A DNA stretch of 64,000 nucleotides from Epiperipatus broadwayi (GCA_028023455.1 JAQFVV010000180.1:868001-932000), one strand, 5' to 3'; shown: positions 34,641 through 48,105, numbered from the stretch's first letter. Made by a program: numbers and translations. The notes: generated by a model from the letters alone, not told the origin.

Positions 34641-37600
34641 GAAGGAAGCACAAAAAAATTGTTTAAAAAAATAGTAATAACAATGGATGGATGAAGTAAT
34701 TTTCCATGGGATGTAGCTTTATGTTTATGTCACATTTTTATTCACTGTATCCAATACATGGGGAAATATTAATGAAAATATTAATTTTTTGAAATGTGTT
34801 TATATTTATTTGTCATGTAAATAAAAAATTAATATTGTTATAGGTTAAATTATTTTATTGATTATCATTTCTCTTGGGCTACATGTGATCCATGGACTTC
34901 TATGAAATACAAAGTCCAGGTTAAAGTCTGTAGAAAATTTTAAAAAAAAGTAGATATATGAATAATTATACTGAGACATTACCATTCAAAATTGGTGATT
35001 TAATTTGTCAGTGATAATAAAAAAACCCATAGGAAGAGTTAATTAATAATGGAATAAATTCTATAAAAAATAACATGCATATAAAACATAATCACACAGT
35101 TTATAGGTTGAAAATATATACAAATAAGTAATGTGATTGTACAAGAATGCATACAATGTAATAAAATTTATTTAAATGTGTTAATATAATAAAAGAATTT
35201 CAGATAAGAAATAATATTGAATAAATTTTATTTATTTTTTATTATTATTATTAATTAATAAAATGAAATAAAATTTGTTTCCTCTTCTGATAGGAACAAA
35301 ATAAAAATTTTAAATATGGCTAATTACAAGTTGGATTAAAATATGATTGGCATAAATCAATGACAGTTATATAGTTTTATTGCTAGATAAAGTAATTAAA
35401 TACTTATACAAATATTTAATCAACCTATATAGTGTTAAAGAATAATAATATATATAAAATATTTTATAATAAACACTTTTATTTACTGTGCACTAAAAAG
35501 CCAAAAAATAATTGTTTTCTTCAACTACAATTGGGACATTTTATATTTAATTTACAATTGGTAATTGAATTAAGTAATTTCTGAACATCCTATACTTTTA
35601 TTTCAAGTTAAACAAAAATAATTATTACAAATGTTATATATATATTATTTTCAACTTTTTAGCACTGACACAGTAAATAAAAGCACTTATTATTAAATAT
35701 TATATATATATGTAATTTTTTAATAATTGGGATTTTTTATAATTATTCCAATTTTAATTAAAATGAAAAAAATGTCACAGTCTAAATAATATTTGAAAGA
35801 AAATCACACATTAAAAATGTTATTTTGTTTTATGAAAAAAGTACTTTTAAAAAATAATTTTTTATAATGAAGAGAAATTAAGATTTGATTTTATTTCTAC
35901 TTGAATTTACTGTAAATGCTTGTTACTTTTAAGTTTGTTTTTTTTAAAAATAATATACCAAACCCATGTGTATCACCGAAAACTAACTGAACTGGCATCA
36001 ATTGTTTGATGTTCAGTCCATCAACATTGCTACAGTGAACAAACAAGAAGACCATCCTGAAATATCTCATTGTCATTTTGCATTGTCATAAATTTTTGAT
36101 ATATGGACAAAATTTGAAGGAAATTCATTTAAATAGAAGTATGTTAAAACTCAATGACAAAATTTATTGTAAACAAAGAAATGGGGTGTTTAAGACAAAT
36201 AAGTATTTTATGAACACACTGCTATAAAATCTACTAAAAGAACTCTACATTTTAAAATATAAATTCATTGAATAAATGTAAAACATTTAACTAGATTTTT
36301 CCCATTTTTTGTCATTTTATTGCAAGCTTACAAATCATCTATACCACTATCTGAAGTTTACAATATTTGATTACCAATATTAAGACAAATAAAAAAAATT
36401 ATATTATCTAATTTGTTTTTGAAATTCATGTGTAGAATGGCTTTTGTCAACAGATCTAGACTATTAACCCAATGCACCACAAAGAATCAAACATTATAAA
36501 TGAAAATAACATAATATAATGCAGAAGATAATTAAAAAGTTTGAATATAGAATATATATAAGGGTAGTCTAATAATGATAAATATATATTGTAACAGAAT
36601 GGGATTTTACCTAGTATGAAAATAAATTAGATAGACCATCACAATGAATAAAAGAATCTATCATTGATTCTTGTGCCTATATACCTACATAGACTTTAAT
36701 TTCATTCTTAGGAGAGAAGAGGTTAGTGATCAAATAAATATCAAAATATATATCTGTATTGAGCTTGTCTTTACCCACTTTTGTTTCCATTATTTCCAAG
36801 TTTCAAACTGATCATCTAGTTCAAAGTATATTAAAATGACTTAAAATATGGGTAGGCATAAACATGTGTAGGTGTATAATGGTAGGTGTGAATATATAAA
36901 AATATATGTAAATGTGCAAAAATATTTATAAGCATGTGAGAAGATATGACAAATTGAAAAGCGAATTTAGAAAATTACACCAAGAGTTTCTAATTTAACA
37001 TATATATTTAACAACTATATTTATAATAATCAATATTTTTATAAAGAAAATTTACAACAAATTATAAAACCTTTAATTCGACATCTATGCTTATTCTTTA
37101 TTTATGATTGATTCCAATTATGATTCCAAACCCTTATCCCCTACAAAGAATAGCCATTTGATGTCCATTTGTTAACATAAATGAAATTTATGTTATGTTT
37201 ATGATTGTCTTAATCATCCTTGCTTACTATTTTATTTTTTGAAAATCATAATTCTTTTTTTTTAACATGATATCTTAACTTCCTATCTGTCATAATCATG
37301 ATATGGGATTCCCCTATTATATACTGTAGTTATGATATAAACAAGAAAGACTATTTATGATAGAAATAGTTAAGTATGCCAACAATGTTTAACACAAATA
37401 ATAGTATAAACAAACAAAGAAATATGTATACAATGCACTTGTACAAGTGTTTGTAATAAATGTCTTAAATAAAGTCTTATCTTTTCCCTTTGATGATTAT
37501 CGGATTTGTATGCAAGTAAGTGCTTGTCATAACCTATTAATAATTGCAATAATATTTCTCCATATGTTACATATTAACACTTATGTTCTCCTTTGTGTCC

Positions 37601-38429
37601 ATATTAAAGTAAAGATATGAACAAAAAAACATTTATACAAAGTGTACAAATAAATAAAATTTATGATGTCAACCTAAGTGTATTTTAAAGTACATAAGAA
37701 AAATGTCTTAGTGAATCATTTCAGTAATCCTCATTAATCCATTTCAGACATAGATGGTAAAACATGAGTATTCTAGAATATCCATTATGCCATTTATCCT
37801 TCGTATCCTTGGAATTTTTGCTTTGAAGTGTGAAGTTGTCATATTCATTTCTTAATAATAAACTTGATATTTCATGGCACAGATATTAAATGCTTGATCA
37901 AATTTCTCCCAGTTCTGACAATCATAGCTTCACAAGTGACAACTTTCTTTCCCCGATGTTGGTTCTGCCCTTAGCAATGCATGTTTGTTTGTATCATTAC
38001 TTTATATATTTCTTTACTAAATTGTTTTGAGTAAATCAAGAGTAGTATTTATTGTATTAGATGTCTCAAGTCTAGATACTTCAATCTATGATTTAGAATT
38101 ATAGAAACTTTGGAAATTCGAATAATCTGACTTTAACTTGAAGATTTCAGTTTCAAATTCCTCAGTTGGCTACTTTTAATTCTGTATGCTTATTATTGCT
38201 TTTTTGAATATTCAAATATTGGTCTTTAATATCATTTCAACCCAAAAGTGGCAGGAGTTTCTATTCAAATTGAAAATTCGAATTCTCTGCTTAACTTTTT
38301 ACAGGTTATTCACCTAATGAGAATTTTGTTCTCTCTTTGTAGAAGCTCACTGTTGAAAATAGCAAGTTCAAGATTATTATTTAGATTCTTTGTTGACATC
38401 ATTATTAGTGATTATTATTATTATATATA
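34641..38429. other. Long AT-rich intron stretch, no gene recognised
   Basis: About 3.8 kb. It contains AT microsatellites (35635-35650, 35700-35711, 36548-36560) and a minus-strand tRNA A-box-like word near 36460-36480 ('ggtgcattgggttaatag' in complement), possibly a SINE scrap. A minus-strand 'NWEKFDQAFNICAMKYQ' peptide near 37870-37930 has a faint gag-like look, but the frame is broken. No feature can be asserted. Confidence 0.45.
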
Positions 38430-38804
38430 ATGTGTTAATAACAATAAAAATTTTAGTTGCTTTCTTTACTTTAATATAAATTTTCATTTCTTACTTGCAT
38501 TCACTTTATCTGATCATATTTTTCACATATTGTTGTAGTGCATTAGAGTTACATCACTTTTACCAAAATAATAACTACTAAAGGTTAGTTGTCATGTATG
38601 CGTTGTATAATTTAATTGAGATATGTATTTATAGTATGATTAAGTTTAAATTTGTATCACAATTAATGGTTTGCAAATTATAGTGTTTTATTTTTATTAA
38701 TATAGTGATTAATAAAGCATGTTAGGATGTCATAGGTCTTAGATTCAAATTAGGCCACAAGTTGTGTGATAGATATTGGAGGGATGTAAAGGGCAAACCT
38801 TACA
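38430..38804 (-). repeat. Probable 3' LTR edge of a decayed Ty3/Gypsy element
   Basis: On the minus strand an ACTGGGGGGATA polypurine tract (38816-38805) is followed by TGTAAGG. This is the same layout as the complete element, where GGGCGGGGAGATA is followed by TGTAACGG. The LTR therefore starts at 38804 and runs to lower coordinates. Its far end is uncertain: TGTG at 38430 beside an AT run is one candidate. A B-box-like 'agattcaaatta' lies near 38739, comparable to the one near the same edge of the complete element's LTR. Confidence 0.45.
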
Positions 38805-39339
38805 TATCCCCCCAGTAAAAGGTGTTAAAGAAGGATTATATCTTTAATTCTTTACCTTTCTATTACTTAAGAATTAGGCTAAATTATATCTATGATTTTT
38901 TTGATCAGTGAATGATTTATCAAAATTTTTATGTTTATTAATAAGAGTTTCAATCATGTTCAAAGATTATCCCAAATTTTAATTATATAGAAAGATTTCT
39001 TGGTTTGCTACCCAAATATCAGTATGTTCATTATCTCTATAAAATACCTATAAATTTAAAGAATTCTTTGTTTTTCCTATAACGTAAGTAAGGCAGCTTT
39101 TTCACTGGTAAAGGATATCAGTTTTTCTTTTACTTCAAGAGATGCATACTGATCCTGGTATAATAATCTTTGGCATGCTGTATTTGTTATTAGAAAGCTG
39201 TCTCTTCTTGCATCAATCTCTTACATACTTTTTTTTACTTAATTTACTTGACATAATTATCATTATTTATTATATGGGTTTGAATTCGTACTTTATGGAT
39301 TTGTATTTTATGTTAAGTTGATAAAGGATTTATTAATCT

Positions 39340-40620
39340 TCCCCATGGTATGGTTTCATAATTTGAGCATTATATGTTCCTTTGATATCACTGGCTTTAT
39401 CTATCCAATATATGCTTGGACCAGTGCATTTGATTATGGTAAATGAACCTTCATACATATTGCAGATTTTGTGAAAAATAAATTCTGTAGGATTGCTTAT
39501 ATGGTGTGTTTTAATGAAGACTTTGTCTCCAATTTTAAAATCGATTTTATTTTAAATTTGTCATACTTTTCATTCATTTGTAACAATTTTGTTATATGCC
39601 TACCTTCAATTCTTTTCTATGTAAATAGGTGATTCTGTAATAGGCATGGATTTATGGAATAAGATTGGGATATATTGTCCCATTTGTAGTCTAATCTGTG
39701 TGAATCCAGTGGATTCATTCATACTCCAATTTATATAATTGACCGTGTGCTTTACCCAATCATTATGCTTGTTTCCTAAATGGATTCTAAACAAACATCC
39801 AAGTTCCTGCACTACACCTTCACATAGGTTTCATTGTGGATTCCTAATAGAAGTTAGCACATTTTATCTGTTGATTCTGTACCCATTTAATCCATTCTTT
39901 AGATAGGAAAGGGGTACCATGACTAGTTAAAATTATTCCTGGTTTTCCTATTTCTTTGAAATAGAGGGGGTCTAATACTTTAATAGTAAATTTAGTATTA
40001 GTTTAAGGTATAGGATAGGCAACCACAAATTTTGTGAAGAGATCATAAGCTACTAGCAAATACTTTTGCTTATTAAATGGTTATAATGAACCATAGAAGT
40101 TCATAGCTAAGATCTCATTTGCTCTTTTGGGAATGATGGAATTAACTAAACTTACATATTTTTTGTTTACTAGCTTTGCTTTTAAACATAAGTTACACAT
40201 TTGAATTTCTTTCATGATATCTTGATACATTCTGCACCAGTAAAACCAATTTTTCATTAATTATTCAGTTTTATGAGCCCTGTAGTACCTATATAAATAA
40301 TGTACATATTGAATGAGTGGATTTTTTACTCATTTTGATATTACCATTCTCCACTCATTTTTGTCATTATTTGATTTATATTTTAAGAACTGATTATCTA
40401 ATCTATAATTTTTCAGATCATTAGTTTTATACAGAATTTTTCCTTTGTTTAATGTTTTAATAATTCATATCAGATCTTGATCTAGGGTTTGAAGAGGTTT
40501 TATATTTAACAAATCATTCTCTATATTTTCATGAATTGCCAAATCAATATTTAAAATATAAACTTTATTCATCATTGTAAGTACACTTTCTCTTTGGCAT
40601 GTTATCTATTGTTTAGGGTT
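39340..40620 (-). pseudogene. Decayed Ty3/Gypsy integrase region, same clade as the complete element
   Basis: Minus-strand blocks parallel the integrase at 56076-54784 in order. A linker with 'YVHYLYRYYRAHKTE' and 'NWFYWCRM' precedes a CNLC zinc pair. 'ANEILAMNFYGSL' follows, with the first catalytic Asp changed to Asn. 'YLLVAYDLFTKFVVAYP' and 'SHGTPFLSKEWIKWV' come next, with the second Asp changed to Ser. The open frame 39812-39606 is 'MQELGCLFRI...NESTGFTQIRL'. The C-terminal tail carries 'KIGDKVFIK', 'MYEGSFTI' and 'IKGTYNAQIMKPYH', the GPY/F-like module. Stops and frameshifts are numerous. Similarity is lost above about 40620, so RT and gag are gone. Confidence 0.8.
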
Positions 40621-41510
40621 ATTAATATTTCTATTAATTTTATCACTGCAGAAAATTAATATCAATAAAAAACTAGCAAAACTACACTGTCCATTGAAGC
40701 AGATGCAAGCACAGTTCAAATTTTAGCCTATAAAAATCCAACTGCACATGCTTCAAGGTGAAGCTGGATGCAAAAGTATGCTTAGCTTTAGAACCTGATC
40801 ATACAAGGTAATAGTGATCTTTGTTTTAGTGTTGAAATTTGCCTGAATTTTTTATTATATTACTGTAAAGACTGAAATGGACAGAGAAGGCCAAGAAACT
40901 AACATTTTTGCAATGAATTATTTATGTACAACAAATAATAATTATGAATATTTGAAAATTGGGACATACAATGGTCTTAAAAAGTTATTTCAGGGGCACT
41001 AGGACATTAACCAAAAATAAGGACAAATCCTGAAAAATCTGGTTACCCTACTTGAAGGCACAAATGTGTAATTGGATTACTTCTTTTGTAAAGGAACACT
41101 ATTTCATCCAAGGATAATTTACAGCTTATTTATATTTATGAATTATTACATTATTGTTGTTAAATAAGTATTGTTATATATTGTACTAGTAATCTTGAGA
41201 GCCCATCTTAAATACAACTAAACAAGGCAAATTTTATTTTAACATCTAAAGTAAATAATAATGGAGATGATTGAAGCTAAAACAGGTTATATTTCTCAAA
41301 TACATCTCAAAAATCAAGACTAGGTTTTTAAAATAGATTTTACCCTTCAGCAATAAATTTAATTTGAATGAAAAAAATATGCATTTTTATTCTTTTTACT
41401 AGGCCACTATGCTCAATGATCCAATTTTGAATACCATGATCTCTCAATTCACAGAACATTCCAGCTTTTGATCACTAATTAAAAATTTTCTCAAATTAAT
41501 ATATATATAT
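40621..41510. other. AT-rich, no gene recognised
   Basis: About 890 bases with no recognisable coding or repeat structure. It lies where the reverse transcriptase of the decayed element would be expected, so a deletion or replacement removed it. Confidence 0.45.
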
Positions 41511-43040
41511 TGTACCACTAATGAACAGTGTTACATAAATTTTTATTAAAAAATTAAGATAAAAATAAATTATAAGTGCCTTAATTTTTTTTCTTCTAGA
41601 ATAAAACTTCTTAGCAAGAGGGGGGAGAGAAATGTATAATAGAATTAAAGAAAAGTTTGAGTTTTTTTTTTTTTTTTCATAATGAAAAACTTTTATAATG
41701 TATAAAATAAGCAAATGTGAAATCGGTCTAAAATTAAGTCTGTAAAATTTTGAAAAATGTAATTAGCCTATAAGATTGCTGATGAAATTGTATTAATTAA
41801 AAAACTGTAAACTATCTTATTGAGATCGTTTAGATGAATCTGACCAGATTAAGATTAAGGCAAATGTAAAAATCAATTAATTAAAGAAATGTAAAATTAA
41901 TTAAAAGACAGATTTCAAGTTAAGATCAAAATTAAAATAATGATAAAGAAATTAAAACAATAGGAGAGAATAAATATTTAAAGTCATTCTCTCTATTGTT
42001 CTTCAGTCTGGTTTGTGATAAAGAGTTTGGTCTGCATTTTGTGATCAAGTTATTCCAGTGATCAATTTGTTATTAGTTCAGAGTTCAGATTCTTTCTAAA
42101 GAATGCAGAATATTCAGAAATTGTAAATGCAGTAGTAAGCCAGTCATTACTGCTAAATTCAACATTAATGGAGAGGCTGCATAAGCCATAAAAGTGTCTG
42201 ACAGGGCTTCATGCCCTAAGCCCTCAGTCATTAATTATCCCACTGAATCAGGACCTGGAATCAATGCCAAGGTTATAAAGTAAAAGCTGCCTCATACCCC
42301 CTCTCTCTCATTATTCAACGTAAATCTGGCAGGAAAGTCATGGACCCATCAATGGAGGAACAAAGGCTAACCAGTTGGAAAGCAAAACCATTGGACAATA
42401 TGCACAAAATAAAACCTGGGTAAATGTACTTTTATATATCTGTGTGTACACTTAATTTTAAATGAAATGAACTTTAATTAACAGACTATTATAACTATAG
42501 CCTAAAGTCATTCGTATTTTTCTTATGTCAAATCTTTGTTATAGTGTGTTAAATATATGGGTATATAATTAAATATTGATGTTTGCTTTAATTTTTATTT
42601 TGTCTAGTTTCTCTTTCTTATCACTGCTGCATTACCAGTATTTTAATGTAGGGTTATGTGTTAAGTAAATATGCTGGACCCTGAGACAGTGTGTGAGCTA
42701 GTCATGAGATATTTCAAGTGTTGGATTGTGGATCTGTCATTCAAAGCATGCTGATTATATAACTTATGATTGGTTGGCACCTGAGGTTGATCCTCAAAAC
42801 AAATAAAATGCTATGGATGGCAAAGGTTTGAATGGAGCAGCTGAGGTGGGCATGATTTGGAAATGTGATCAACTTATGCTTTGCATAGCTTGGTACTGAC
42901 CGTGGGTATCACTGATGGCTCTGCTATCAATGGTATTCTCCCCTCTGTTTGAAGGGTCAGTCCATTCATGTAATATTAAAAACATAAAATTTAAAATTAT
43001 GTTTACAGGGATTTAAATCTAATTAAATGAACATGGTTCA
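41511..43040 (+). mobile_element. Candidate solo LTR in an (AT)n target
   Basis: The segment starts TGTACCACTAATG directly after an (AT)5 run and ends ATGGTTCA directly before another ATATATAT run. That gives TG..CA termini and an ATAT duplication, as for the two LTR elements in the window. Internally there is a TATA-like 'gaataaatatttaaag' near 41966, a G+C-richer region at 42140-42410, and AATAAA near 42409. This order suits a + strand LTR. No second copy is present here, so the call rests on termini and layout. The 3' part shares a ~280-base module with 62335-62600. Confidence 0.4.
42680..42960 (+). repeat. Dispersed ~280-bp repeat module, copy 1
   Basis: This aligns with 62335-62600. Shared landmarks are 'gagctagt', 'caaataaa', 'ggtttgaat' followed by 'agc.g..gaggtgggc', 'ggaaatgtg.tcaa', and 'cgtgggta'. 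'ggtttgaat' resembles a pol III B-box, and 'gtgagctagtcatgag' could be an A-box remnant, so a tRNA-derived SINE origin is possible. Identity is about 70-75%. Confidence 0.5.
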
Positions 43041-44221
43041 ATATATATATGTATATTGTAACCTTCCAGAAGGAGAACCAGGAATCAAAGCAAGATAAGA
43101 AGTGTGAAACTACCAAGTGGGTAAAGCAGTAATCAAATAATAATCATAATAATTACTGATATCAAAACTTCTTTAACAAATAATTAAAGTCAAATAAGTA
43201 TCAAAGACACACACTTGATTGCACAGAAATACCATTAAATTCCAACCCTTTAAGAATTACAATTGCATATCTCTGTGACTAACTATAATAATCCTATTTA
43301 AATAAAGCTATAATAATAGTAACATTTATTATAAGAATAAAATAATATTTTAATTTGAAGTAAATCTTAATCTAAATCTTTATTATGTTTTAATCTTTAC
43401 CTCAGGGATATATTATAGAAAGAACAAAGCATAGGATACTGGATAACAAAGGGCACATTTATTGAAATCCAATAATCCAGACAAAATTTAGAAAAATATA
43501 AAATAATAATATTATTAAACAAACTAGAATAATTTTGCTCTGCAATATGATAACTAAACTATAAAATTAGTTACTTTAACTCTTATAAGATTTTAAATTA
43601 ATTTAAGAAAAATCTCTATAATAATTTAAGAAATCTAATAAAATATAATTTGGATTATTGCAATACAGAATTTTCATACACTGAAAAATAAGACACAAAT
43701 CAGATAATTTTTAGGGTTATGCAATTTTTACAATTGTTTCTATCCCAAATTTGCTGATCATATGGAACCATTATTAAAGTTAATCAGGAAAAATGAAAGA
43801 TGGAACTGGGCTAAAATCAAGATGAGGTGTTTGCTACAATTAAAATAAGATTTTTAGAGCAAGTCATGCTAACTTTTCCTGATTTTAATAAACACTATTG
43901 TACAAACAGATAATAGTGGTTCCAGGAGGATAGTCAAGTTGTAGTCCTCTACTTCATTAGCCATCAATTAAAGGGTCCAAAAATAAATTATATAGTTACT
44001 GAAAAAGAAGCACTAGAATAGTGTGGGCTTTCTAGAAATTTCAACAAATGCTCAGATCAGAGATGATAGTGATTATGTATCATAAGAGTCTCGAATGTTT
44101 GAACTACAGCTACTTAACCAATTGTTAGGTGAAGTTTGCTGTTACAAGGTTTTAGTTATACAGCAATGTAGCTGATATAAATCCATGTTGATCAGAATAA
44201 CAATATCAGTAGATAAAGCAC
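43041..44221. other. AT-rich intron stretch, no gene recognised
   Basis: About 1.2 kb. No coding or repeat signal was found apart from simple A+T-rich tracts. Confidence 0.45.
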
Positions 44222-44432
44222 AGGAATGGAATTTTATATAAAAAAGGACACAATGACTATGAACCAAAATGTGAATTGTGTAATGTTTACATTAGTATTT
44301 CTCACAGTGGCAAATCCGACACAAAAACTCATATAACCAGTCAGAAACACAAAATACATTTCTCAGGGGTATCAACATAAAAAAAACTAGATTGTTTTAT
44401 ATACAAAACAGACAGTGCAGAAGAAAACAACT
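44222..44432 (+). pseudogene. BED-type zinc finger relic of a hAT-like transposase
   Basis: The + strand frame from about 44222 reads through 'YEPKCELCNVYISISHSGKSD', then 'HITSQKHK'. This is a CxxC...H-x-H finger with the 'SI.HSGKSD...H..S.KH' pattern found at the N-terminus of some hAT-family transposases. After a TAA near 44379 the same frame resumes with 'KKLDCFIYKTDSAEENN', matching the 'SF..K.DSAEE' linker that follows the finger in those proteins, and stops at about 44432. No catalytic domain follows. The strand and family look different from the hAT relic at 32930-34640, so it is a separate insertion. Confidence 0.6.
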
Positions 44433-47400
44433 AGATAATTTTGCTGGCACCACTCTCAAATTCTTATGTGTTTTCATGTTTTTTTTAAAAAAAATATTAA
44501 AATGTTCATAAAATATAAGCATTCATCACACTTTGTATTGTTCATTTTGATGCTTCATCTTTTAAAACGTATTGATTTATAAAAAATCAAAACTATTAAA
44601 AATATCATGAATAGTTGTGATTTCTATTATCGTCAAAAATAATTTGATAAAAATATGAAAAGTAACTATGATCCTTTATTATCAACATTTACATTCAATA
44701 TTATTTGTAATTTATCTTAATCCAAACAAGAAAAACCTATCATACTTTCCTTTGAATAAATCAATACATCAGTCCAAAATTATTTATTATTCTTTTTTCA
44801 TGAAACTACTATGCTACATGATGTAATAACTATTGAAATCAAGATAGCGATACGATGCATAGGACATGAAGAAATGACTAGAGTAAAGACTCAATAATAT
44901 AAAATATATTTAATAACTCACATAGAAACAGTGTGAGAAAATAGGTATGACTTTTTTTGTCCAATACCTTCAGAAATAGTGTTCAAGCTATCTATTCAGC
45001 AATTATCGAACATTTAAAAATACAAATACCAAACACTGTTCTTGAAAAATACATACAAGACACAGGGCTATCTTAACAGTACTAGCATAAAACTACTAAG
45101 ATAAAATATAGGTTATTTTCCTATTTTCTTAACATATCCTACATATAACATTATCAATCCAGAACTACTATAAGAAAAGGTTTTATGCACTTAAAATTTA
45201 GCAACCAAAATACAAATGACTGATTTCAAAACATTAAAATCAATATTCAAAATATTTAAAATAATATATAGTTTATTTAGTACAGAATCATGTAAAATTA
45301 TGAGTATCAGTAAATTATATCAAACTTTGTAATGTAAGACAGAAAAAATGTATGCATATCTCGTTTTTACTCATAGCTTATATCTCTAATAATAATAAAA
45401 ATCTATATGTGTTATTATAGCACACATACTTATGTTCACACATTCTTATGATAAAAAAATATCTTTTAAAAATCCAAGCAATTCTAAAAATAAATTAAAA
45501 TATATATCCCATAATAATTAAACAATTTTAAATTACCTAGTGACTTTACAATTTTAAATCACTATTCTGATGTTTTCTGGAGCAATATTCAGCATAAAAA
45601 AATATATTAATCAAAATTATCATTCCTCCAACACATCAACTATTATACTTTAAAATGTTTTTAAAATTTTTCTCAAGAAAAAAAAATGTTAAAAGTTTTT
45701 TTTAAAATACTAATATTGTTAGAATAATTAAAAAATATTTAAAATGTAACCTGTAATATAATACTGAAGTTAGTATATTTTAAAAATAATCATTAAGACT
45801 AAATTTACATAATCCAATTCATGACTGTCCTTTATAAAGTCCAACTAACTGTTCTTTAATACAATTTAATGCTTCAAATAGGAACCTCTGCAGTTGCTAC
45901 ATGACAAGAATTGTCTGAAGCCTTCTTGCACAGAGCTCTCACCCCTCTCATAGTGCAAATAACAATAGGAAAAAAATAATAAGAGTAAGAATAGTTGACT
46001 TTAAAATCATAGAAAATCTGGGAAATGATTGTCCATCCTGTTCTTGAAAGTCTTTAAAATATTTATCTGTTGCTTTCACAGGATAACATTTAGTTAATGT
46101 GATATCACTTTTAAAATTATTTCTTAAGGTAAGTTCCATTGTTTTCATTCATGAGAATTCTATTGGCATAAAGGAGCATCATCATCGGGCATTTAAAATA
46201 AGTGCATGCTAGCAGAAATGGACATTTTTTCACCATTTTTAAAGAAAACTTATTTTATAATGCAAATATGTAATAATAGATAAATTCATATTTGAATATT
46301 TCAAAGATTATTTATTTAGTCATGATAATATTTATTTCTATTATCCATTCTCTTCTTTTTACCATATAGTTAAGAAAAAACAAGTTTTTTTATATCAAAA
46401 TATTCTTGTATTTTGAAAATAACTTGTTAAAGCAATTTATATTAATAATGACATTTGTCTTTTAATTTTTCATGTTCCGAAAGTTTGTAATTACTTTTAA
46501 GTAAATGTTTCTTTAAAAAAAACTACTGCAATTTTTAAAGATATACAGTCAATAGTATAAATAAAAGAATGATATTTTTTATATTATATCTTACTCTTGA
46601 ATACCTTTATAATTTTTTCAAAAACTTCAGTTTGTCTTTTCCAGGTATTTTTCTTATTGGAATAATATCTTTTAATAGTTCTTGAATTTTTACACACAAA
46701 CATGTCAAATCTCAGAATTATATTTCTGGATAATTTCCACTTTAAATTCCAAAGTACTTTACACAAACAATTATAATAGTTTTTAGATAGTACAGAAAAA
46801 ATTATACTTTCCTCATTTATTCACAATATGGTCCAGGGACATTCATCGCCCTGTTTGCGACCTGAAATGAAGATGAGACGGCTTGGGCATTCCGACGCAC
46901 ATCTCTAGATAAAGCTTAAAACATGAAAAGTGGCCTATGCTAACAACGCTTTGGGATGGACTAATAACTAGTCAAATATATGTAATTAAGCTTACAACCT
47001 ATAATAATAACATCAAAGATAATGGTATGATCGTATTTATTAAACGAAGTTTAAAGATATTATTAGAAAAATATTTTAATACCAACAAAAGTTATAAATC
47101 CCCTCCCCCCTTTCATTCCACTTATTTAATAAAATTCCACATACGTATAACATAGTATACAATTAAGTCGAAGGTGTGCTTTAAGAAAAATATTTATATA
47201 TATATATATGTTTAGATGGGTGAGAATAAAGACATAAAAAGTAATATATATATATAGTTAATATATTTGTTTGCATTAATATTGCACTCTTACGAAAATT
47301 ATCAACATTGTATAAATCGTAAACTAATCAAAGGTGAAACTTTATTTGTCCCTCTGTTATTTACGCAAAAAGTATAATAATTAAAAAAACATTTTTTTTA

Positions 47401-47865
47401 AATAATCTTCTCCCAACCTAGCAGGCGTTATAGTTTTAAAAGTAAAACAAACTAATTAAGTGTTACTCCTATCTAATGCAGGAGCTAAGGTAAAAATAAC
47501 TATACTGGCGAGGGTGGGAGTTCATCGAAATATCATTTAGCATTTAAAATATATATATTAGACAAAATATTAATAAAATAATTGCCGCATTAAATTAAAA
47601 ATGAAAGAAATTACGAGGCTAATCTAAATGGTTATAGAATAAAATGACTATAACGAAATTACAAATAATTGATATTAAATTTTCATATTAGGAGAAAGTT
47701 CTGAGTTCATAAAGGCGGCACTTTACAGCGTTACCTTTGGAAAGCAAGTAGCAGATCACCGGTTGGTTTTCACGGTATAGCAGCAGGTTTGCAGATGTTC
47801 ATCATTAGTGGCAGGCTGGCTGGAGTTGAGTTGGCCTGGTCTTGGAGAAAAGATATTTCTTGAAA
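44433..47865. other. Long AT-rich intron stretch, no gene recognised
   Basis: About 3.4 kb. A minus-strand frame at 46148-45948 ends in a convincing membrane-type hydrophobic run, but it has a stop just before its ATG and no splice context, so it is not called. A short G+C-richer patch lies at 46830-46960. Nothing else is named. Confidence 0.45.
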
Positions 47866-47875
47866 AATTTGAGTG

Positions 47876-47915
47876 ACGTAGATTCGTTCGGCGGATGCCT
47901 TACGAATCTACGTAC
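47876..47915. repeat. Perfect 12-bp hairpin
   Basis: ACGTAGATTCGT and its complement ACGAATCTACGT are separated by 14 bases that include GGCGGATG. It lies at the end of a G+C-richer stretch (47705-47870). It could be the terminus of a small TIR element or a simple cruciform-prone site. Confidence 0.55.
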
Positions 47916-48105
47916 TCTCCACTGATGATTGAATTTTGGGTCCTATTTATATAACTCATTTATCTAAGGAATGTTATTAAGTTGTAACACCTGCGGCTAT
48001 AAAATAATATTGCAAAACAGCTTTTTTTTAGTAAGGAATTTCTCCTTTATTAATCAGGTAATGTAAAACAATGCAAACAGATTAGTATTTTTGAAACAAT
48101 TGTTC

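Noticed and set aside
46080-46130. Plus-strand segment with a strong acceptor (gctttcacag) and AAG-GTAAGT donor
   Set aside because: The 47-base interval has stops in all three frames, so it cannot be a coding exon. A non-coding exon cannot be excluded but has no other support.
45948-46148. Minus-strand frame ending in a membrane-type hydrophobic segment, considered as a receptor transmembrane exon
   Set aside because: It lies between exons A and B, so it is in the wrong order for a transmembrane exon. A TGA sits just before its ATG, and I find no acceptor that would open the frame.
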